Shown piece after piece: positions 10,989 to 19,900 of a stretch of 64,000 nt of DNA. Below the pieces are notes generated by a model. It had not been told where the DNA came from, made no database searches, and was given only the letters and a program-made list of their open reading frames with translations. The DNA comes from Bathymodiolus brooksi (Eukaryota; Mollusca; Bivalvia; Mytilida; Modiolidae): assembly GCA_963680875.1 (NCBI GenBank), contig OY804588.1:59222369-59286368 (forward strand), given 5' to 3'. The first letter of the stretch is position 1, and the number at the start of each line of letters is the position of its first letter. A program made the translations under genes and the position numbers.

Positions 10989-13900
10989 CTGTAAATAACA
11001 TGTACTTTAAAAGACACTGTACAACACGGGAATTTTAAGTCATCTAGAGGTGCCTCACCATGTAAAGTTTGGTTCCAATCTCGCTTGTAGAATTTAAAAA
11101 AAACGTAGATATCAAATTTAGTGTGCACAACGCATTTCTGGAATAAGCCTCATCAGGTATGCTCAAAATCAAAAGATTGGAAGGCCAAGTAATTTAAAGG
11201 GAGTAGTCCACACAGAGAAGATCTCATATTAAAGGCAGGCTGTTAATGCCTACCAAGTATCGCAGCGAGCCCCGGAAGCCCTGGAAGACAGTTACAACTG
11301 TACGTAGTCTGTACATGCCAGAACTCCCGAGCTATAAAACCGAATTCCGATACGGAACTGGGTCATACTCCGAGGCCTTCAATCTAGACAACCCTACTCT
11401 AAAGGACAGCTATCCTACCTATGACGCAGACCTTGGTGACCGACCACCAATAACGACTGGTGACCGACCATCAACGCGGACCTAACAACGGCAGGTATGT
11501 TTCAAGCAAAAAACCAGAAAAAAACAGATGGAGCACTAGTCTCTATGAAAGTAATCTGTCTGCAATACCTGCAGAAGGTAGCCGTACTTAAAACTCAATT
11601 ATTAAATAACTACTCAATATGAATCACTAAAAAACTTACTTGAAACCATGATCTCCCTGCATTCAGATTACAGTTAAACTGGAAACTATCCAGTAAATCT
11701 TTCTTGTTTTCAGCAAATAATTTTACTTCAAAATCAAATTCTGATCCGCAATCAAATCTTGCTGCATACCTGTAACATTTAGAAGAAAAACACATTTTGG
11801 AGTGAGTGATTGTTGTTTATCGCCACCTTCTCAGCTATATCATGGCGAGAACAAGTTATAACTTAATTTTCAATGAAATAATGATAAGGTCTGCTTTGTA
11901 CTACACCGCCATGCTTAGTTGGATTGTTTATAGTGCTAGCTCCCTGAAACAACATTCCGTGGATAGACCAGTCTTTGCTCTTACTCCTGCTGCGTGCTTA
12001 CCAATTTTAATGTCTTTCGTTTGACCCGATCTGCCGCACTCGAGATGAGCTTGCTAACCATTACACCACCGATGCAGTTAAAACATTTTGGTTGTCTGCT
12101 GAACACTTACTTATATCTTGCCAACATTTTTTTTTTCTTATGTCAATTCAAATGCCATTCAACAGGGCTCACCAAACCAGGCGAAGTGGGCGACTTCTTT
12201 GCCTTGGTTTCAATGAAGTCGCCCAATTTCTGTCAAAAAGCGAAGTTTTAGTCGCCCTGTCAGTCTTTCAAGTCCGTATCTTTTTCACCAATAATCATAC
12301 TTTTTCTTCAATATTCACATAAAAGGAGCTCCCATGTTCCTGAAATGTGACCCATACAGGGATTGATGTTCAATATTTTATTCCAAACTCGTTAATTGCA
12401 TCCTTTTAAGATCATTGTGCAAGCACGTTCGTTTTTGTGAAAGGAAGGCGAACATGCGGTAGCGGGGAAAGGAATGTTAAAATTTGGATCGATTTTCGGA
12501 AGTCTCCCAGAATTTCCCTCACTTCGCCCTTAAGTCAAGAGAGAGAGAAGTCAAGTCGCCCTGTTTTTACTATGTGTGGTGAGCCCTGATTCAATGAAAT
12601 AAAAGTGGTATTTGCACCATCTCTTTCTGGAGATTTACTACGATATAACTGATTGTGAAAGTGGTGTTAAATACCATAACCCCAATACCTTATAATATCT
12701 AATAACATCCGCCCCCCATCAGATAGCCTTTCATTCGTATTTGAAAGCCCTTTATCCCAAAAAATAAACACTATGGCTATGCTATTCAATACAAAAAAGA
12801 TTGTGTAGGCTTGTCGCTTATTGGTAGTTTGAAAGGGTTTCAGGGTTTCAGGGTTCAGCTTAGATAAGTTTCACTGTAATATAAGTAAAACTTGATAACA
12901 ACTGCAATGAAGTACCATTCTGATATGACTAATGGTGGTCTAATAATATCTAGCACATTGATATGACATCCTTCATCAAGCAAGTCTATTGTTTGTTCTC
13001 GTGAGGAGTAAACATAAGATGTCACCCAGTTTTTTACTTCTCCTACAATGGAAAACAAATATTTCATTTTTATATAAACAACAATGATTGTCATGATAAG
13101 TTAGAAAGTAAAATACAAGTCATTACTTGCTGAGACACCAGAACGAATAAAAAATTACTTCTTCTTTCACACAGAAACATAATATTGTGAGGTGAAAGAC
13201 TGGAAGTTTGAAGTCGTAGACCAGTTGAGTGAGTGATTGTTACTTAATCAAGTTAATGCCAAGTGAGCAATTTTTCAGTTTTATAATGTGGAGAACAAGT
13301 TGCATTTTGATTATCCATGTATGATCATGATGTCTACTTTGCATCAGACCAACACGCTTATTTGTTCTTTCTAAGTAGTGCTACATGTAGCTGACTGAAG
13401 CAATATTCTGCAGGTAAACATATTGCCGTACTCAGATTCTTTGTTCTTACTCCTTAATACTGCATGATTGTTGAATGATTTGATTTTTGGTGCTTAATGC
13501 CACTTTCAGCAATATTTCAGCTATATCATGGCGACCAGCTTTAGTGGTGGAAGAAGCCGGAGTACCCGGAGAGAACCACCAATCATGGGCAAGCAACTGA
13601 TAAACTTTATCACTTGCAGCTGCGAGTCGAGTGCACCCTTTTTTGTAATTTACAAAGCAGGGCGTGAACCACGCCGTATTGGTGATAGGCTTGTATGAGT
13701 TGTTAGGTAATCCAACTACCTAACTCATTGAGCCACCCAGGCCCTCGATTGTTGAATGAGGCTGGCTTTGGACAAAATGTTTTATTCTAAATTATGTGCT
13801 TTAATGAAACATTTTGGTCAAATCCGCCAATAGCGCAAAAATAAAACCACCCCCAATTATAGGCACTATACAGTAGTAGTTGGATTTACAACTACATTTT

Positions 13901-16900
13901 GTACATGTACATTAATGTTTCTATGCTTTCGGTACCTAGCACCACTTAAGTTATGAGTTGGAATCCCGCTCATGGCGTAGTGTACTTGATACAACATTAT
14001 GTGATAAAGTTTGTCAGTGAATTTGACCTGCGACAGGTCGGTGGTTTGCACAGCACTTGAAGTTAAATAAAATTGACACCTTAAACATTAAAGTCTCACC
14101 ATAATATTTTATATCAATGTATTTTTCTAATGAATCAGCTCCTGCTGGATTCTCTTCTTTTATAAACATGGTGTCATTGCGATAATGATCTGAAAGTGCT
14201 GTTAATGACCAATGCTTTACTCCATCTGTAAACAAATAATGATATTAATGAATAGATTTTCATTTGGTTTTGATTTATTGATTTGTGTTTAACACCAATT
14301 TTAGCAGTAATTTCCAGTTATATCATGGCGTGAACAAATTTTATATATTGATTTCCTCCACTACAAAACCTTAAGACATATTTGTATATAAAACAATTTG
14401 ATTATATGTACAAAAATAAATTAAAGAAAAATGAACAGGATAAAACCTTAACCATAAACATCCATTATCTATAAATATTTTAGTTTATTATTTTTCTATA
14501 TAAATTCTGTTTTTCTATTGGATTAGCACATGACACGTGACAAACTAGAAAAAACATATGTAGCATGCTATGCAATTTTTACGGACTGGGGATATCCAAA
14601 AATAACCAAAACAGTAAAACAACATCATTTGGTTTAACAATTTTATTGTTATTGTTAACTTTTTACTTATCAATTAAATATTTGTTTCACAGACTTAATT
14701 GGAATATTTAAGGCCTTTCAAAAATTGATGATTTAATAGAGAAGGTTGAAAAATAATAAAACAATTGTAGCATGTTGTTTTCGGTCGATACATGATTTTA
14801 TCACACTGACCAAGAATAACAATATCGACCTAGGACTTCGTTCTCAGGTCGATATTGTTATTCTCGCTCAGTACGATAAACTCAGGTCGATATTGTTATT
14901 CTCGGTCAGTGTGATAAAATTATGCATCGACCTCATCAACATGCTATAATTGTATAATATAAACCAATTTCTTTTAAAATTTTCAAAATTGTTGCATGCG
15001 ACATTTGTAAACAAATAAGATAAAGTGCTGTAATGACCAATATCGGCAACAGTCAATCAAAATTTCATGATTTGGCTCTCAAATTAAAATAACACACTTT
15101 TTCGTGTGTGATCAATCTTGCTGATTTTTGGTGAGTGGATGTACAATAGTTGCAATATACATGCTATATATGGGGAAGCAGGTCGATGCGGCCCCAATAC
15201 CCGTCCGGCCCTAGTCGATCCGGCCCTGTGTCAGTTCGGCCCCAAATAACATAGTCATTTCGGCCCCAATATAAAATATCATGAATAAACTATATCAAGG
15301 ATGTATATATATCTCCTTGACTATATTACAACACATTTACATGCTTAGAGGTTAAGTTATTAAGTTAAAGTTAAAGTCATTAATATTTTTCTTCGATGTT
15401 TTTCACTTTCTTTTAACATAAAAGAAATTAAAAAGAAAGCCTTGTCCAAACTAAATCTTCAGGATCATTAACGCTCAATTATAGTCTATTGTTATTTATA
15501 TTATATTAACATTCACGTTAGATCGAGACAGCATGTCTTAGAGTGCGATGGCAAGTTGCCAACATCGTCTTTGCAACTCAGGTAATTTTAACTTTATTTT
15601 AAAATTGTGAAATCTCTCATTTTCTAGCTTATTGAAAACAAGTTTAATTTATTTAGATTGGCAAAATAGTGAAATAATGTTCCATGTTGCTATACTTTAA
15701 AATTTATTTCAACAATATCTAAATGAAGTTATATCTTATTCCATTACTGCTACGAGAAAAAGACTATCCGCACGTCTGAGTTTCTGCGTGAAATGGCAAC
15801 CTCCTTGCGCCATCAGTATCTCGTACTGCAGCATCCTCTGACTCTGACTTAACTTATCAAAGATCATGTGCTACTGCTAGTACTTGTGTTACAGTGTTAG
15901 TGCTCTTTGGGAACTTTTTGTAGTGTTAAGTTTGTAGTCTTATTATCATATAAAATGTCATCAATAAAAAAAAATGTGAAATCTCTGTTTTGTTTATTTT
16001 TCATATATCCCATATTATAAATAGGACATCAAATCATTCATCAAACAATCACACTATTGAACTCACAACGGTAATTTCATTGAAATATAGATAGCTGTCA
16101 GCTTTTTATTTCTTTCCGAAGAGTTACCTCTCGTCAAACGCTGATATTACAAAACCTAAAATATATTACATATTTAAAAAAAAAGACATATAAACACAAT
16201 AATAATAATGAAAAACTGAGGCCAGCTCAACTGGGGTCGGACTGGTTTGGGGCCAGAATGACTCGAAATCAAATATATATGGTAGTAAGGGACAAAAGGG
16301 AGATAACTCTTGTTCGTCTTAATGCGCATGTTCCGAATTCGGTTCCAAATTTAGACAACGATGACTGACTTTCTAACGCAGTTTAATAACGGTAAATTCC
16401 ATTGAATGAATATAAATTACTGTCCAATGAAAAGAGAAAATACAAATTTAGTAGTACCTTCCAGAGAATTCTAGATCTTTGAGATATTGGCGGTATGGCA
16501 GCATGCCCATTTACCCTCTGCAGAGGGTTTTTTACCCCCAAAAATGGAGGGACTTTCTATATGCACTATGCATGGGTACAAAGTTAAGGAAAAAACAGCA
16601 ATTGTACCCCATTGTACCTCCAGTTTCAAAACTCAGTGGGCACCCTGTACGGTTTTGGTTTGAACCATAAAATTACATCGTAAACAAGCTTTTTAGAAGG
16701 GTACCTCATTGATAGTTGCAAACATTGTGCAAAAGTGATTGTTCTAAGATATAACAACAATCATTTATTAAAAAACAGACGTAAACTATCATTTTAACAT
16801 TTTTTAGTTTCTGGTGATGACAATTTTTCGTATTATGTCTCCCTTGTTATTAACTTCCGGTTTATCTGAACACTATAGATAATCATATATGGTATCAATT

Positions 16901-19900
16901 TGTCTTAGAACTACTGTAATTGTAAATTATATTACCCTACTCAATCATTTATATATATATGGTAGTAATTTCCAAACCCATTACATTTCTTTTTTTTCTT
17001 TTTTTTAAATGGGGGGGGGGTGGGTCAAATCTGTTATTCCTCCTAAACCATTCATAAGAAACTAGACTAAACAAAGTTATGAGGAAGCATAGATGTGCAT
17101 TAGCTATTTCATTTTATAATAAATTCAGATTTTTCTTGAAAAATGACAAATAGGCTATTTTTGCCATGCAGGCGACACAAGTCTTCCTTGGCAGCCTTAC
17201 ACATTTTATATTATTTCCTTGTTTATTATAGATTAAATACTTTTTTTTTTTTTTATTATTAATGTACAATCATCACTGAGGTACAAGTACTTAAAAAAAA
17301 TAATAATAATCAATTTTATTGGCTAGATATGATTTTTTTACTTAATGGAACCAAATTTGTTTTAGATTTTTCAATAGTATTTTAAGGGGGTCAAAAACTG
17401 AATCTTCAAAAAATTATAAAAATTGAATGAAATGAGATACAGATAAAAACTAAAGTGTTCTGAGAATCTAAAATCAGGGAGATTTAAATGGAACAAGAAT
17501 TAATAGCATTCAATTTAAAAAAAAAAATGGTTGCCCAAGGTTTATATATGGGCTAGCTGCACAGCCTCAGCGTGTTTCACATGGAGTGCCGCAGATCAGG
17601 TTATCTCTACGTATACACTCTGGGGTATTTTCTGATTAGTCTCCTCAATTGATCGCAGGAAACAAAACAGCTCTGAGAGCCAAATAGATACAAGTTTAAC
17701 TCCACAGTTAGATAATGCCCCCTCCGGATCTAGACCTACTTTATAAGAATAAGAATAAGAAAACTTTATTTTGATTCGGCACAGAATAGAATAGAATAGA
17801 ATATGTTTATTTGTCAATTAAAGACGCCCATGATAGGCAGTATAATTACATGACAATCACAATATTTACATTAATTGGTATGATTAGATTGATTGGATTT
17901 AACATATGACATACATGTAAATATACAATTTTGTAATCAATAATTTCGACAAGTATAGTGATCCCTGTAATAGATTAAGAGACAGTGCATCATCCACAGT
18001 TTATACAGATATATAATTATTATTATTAATATTGTATAACATAAAATATTACTATTATTAATTTTGAATTATATCATTTCTAGATGAATGTAATTTTAGT
18101 ATCATATCAGAAAGTTGATTTATGATGAAATTGTCTTCATTGGACATTAACCATATAAATTGCTCTCTAATATCTAAATGTTTTAAAGTTATAATTATCA
18201 TTATTTATAAGATCAATAAATGGTGTTCTCACATTTTGAAGTGCTTCACATTTTAATAAGAAGTGAATTTCATCTTCAACTTCCTTTAAACATAATTTAC
18301 AAATTCTTTCCTTTGCCTGAAGCCCTCTGTGTCTTCTTCTTTCTATTTCTAAATTATGATTACTTATTCGTAATTTTGAGAGTAAAATTCTTTGTTCATC
18401 ATTTTTCATAGATAGACTTATTTTATTCTTAAATAATCTATATGTTCTTAATTTATTTCCAAAATTCTTATTAATTTTATCATCATATAAAGATAGGAAC
18501 CACAGTCTATCATAATTAGATTTAAGTTTAGTGTACAAAAAATGTTTTAAATTTGTATTTGAGTTCACAACAAATCTTAAGTCAAGTTTTAAATATTTTA
18601 ATAAGGACAGGATAGTACTATACCAACTTTTCTTATTCTGATCAGATAATAATTTTGATACAGAGAGAGCCTCAGACAAAAGAATGTCTTTACTATTAGA
18701 TATACGAGTTAAATAAGAAAACATAGAAATTATTATTTCAATAAATAAAGGATATCTTCCAAGTTCTCCAATCACTGCCAGGTTAGAGCTTCTTTTCCCA
18801 ACTCCAAGTGAAAATTTACAAAATTTCATATGAGCTTTTTCTGCTTTTAGGTCATTACATAATTTTGAAAAATAATTATCTCCCTTGTCTAATAATTTCT
18901 GGGGATCAAATGTACCCCACACTTCATTACCATATGTTAAAATAGGCTTAACAGTATGGTCAAATACATGTAATAGGGTTTTCATTTTCGGCGTATGCCC
19001 TTCAAAACATTTATACATTTTAAATAAGGCTTTTAAGCCTCTTTTATATAATTCTTCTTTAGCATCTGAGAAGCTCCCAGAGGTAGGGTGGTCAAGCCAA
19101 AAATTGAAATGCTAATAAATCATCCAATTATAGTTTAATATGACAGTACATACAAAATGGGAAATTTTGGTACAAAAATTATTAAAATCGGTTGAGCTGT
19201 TCAAAAGTTATGGCCTTTTCGGTGAGCCAAAAGTGGTCGATTTTCTGTTTTTTGGAAAAATGTTAAAAAAAATGACATTTTTGGACCAAAATATATTACT
19301 TTCACTACCTAATAGGTTATCATGCTTTCTTCTATAGTAATGTATCCTCCTTATGCTTCAAAAAGAGGTATTATACACACCTGTAGGTGTTATATGAAAA
19401 AAATGTCACAGAATTTAAAACATTGAAAATAGCCTTTGGACTTAGTTTTTTTAATTTATGTGTCAGCTGTCTGCTTGTTCAAACTACCAGGTTTGTGGTC
19501 AAATATCTTCAAAAACCTTTAACTTGCAAGGCTGAAACATGCAGCACTGTCCACAAAGTGCCCAGTCTCTAGGTAAAAATTTCAAGAATATCATTTATTC
19601 AATTAATATATATATTTTTTTAATATTATTTCCTTTGCGCAGGCCTCCATAATTTTAACGTCAAATTTTATTCGAAAAATCAAGTTTTTGGTCATAAAAA
19701 ATCTGAAAAAAGTACTAGAATTTTTCTGAATACTGATTTTGGTAGGGAAAAGAACCCTCTAACAGGGAACACCTATATTTATCAGCAAAAAAATTTCTCA
19801 AAGTCTGTAGTGCCAGAATTATAGCCGTAAAGTGTAAAAATAAGCTATTTTAGGGAATTAATTATATTTTGTATGCTCAAATTGATATTTTTATGGTAAA

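Noticed and set aside
15540..15970. A non-coding RNA gene inside the CGGCCCC foldback
   Set aside because: Only a higher GC level, a possible donor and an AATAAA support it; no exon structure or conserved motif can be shown.
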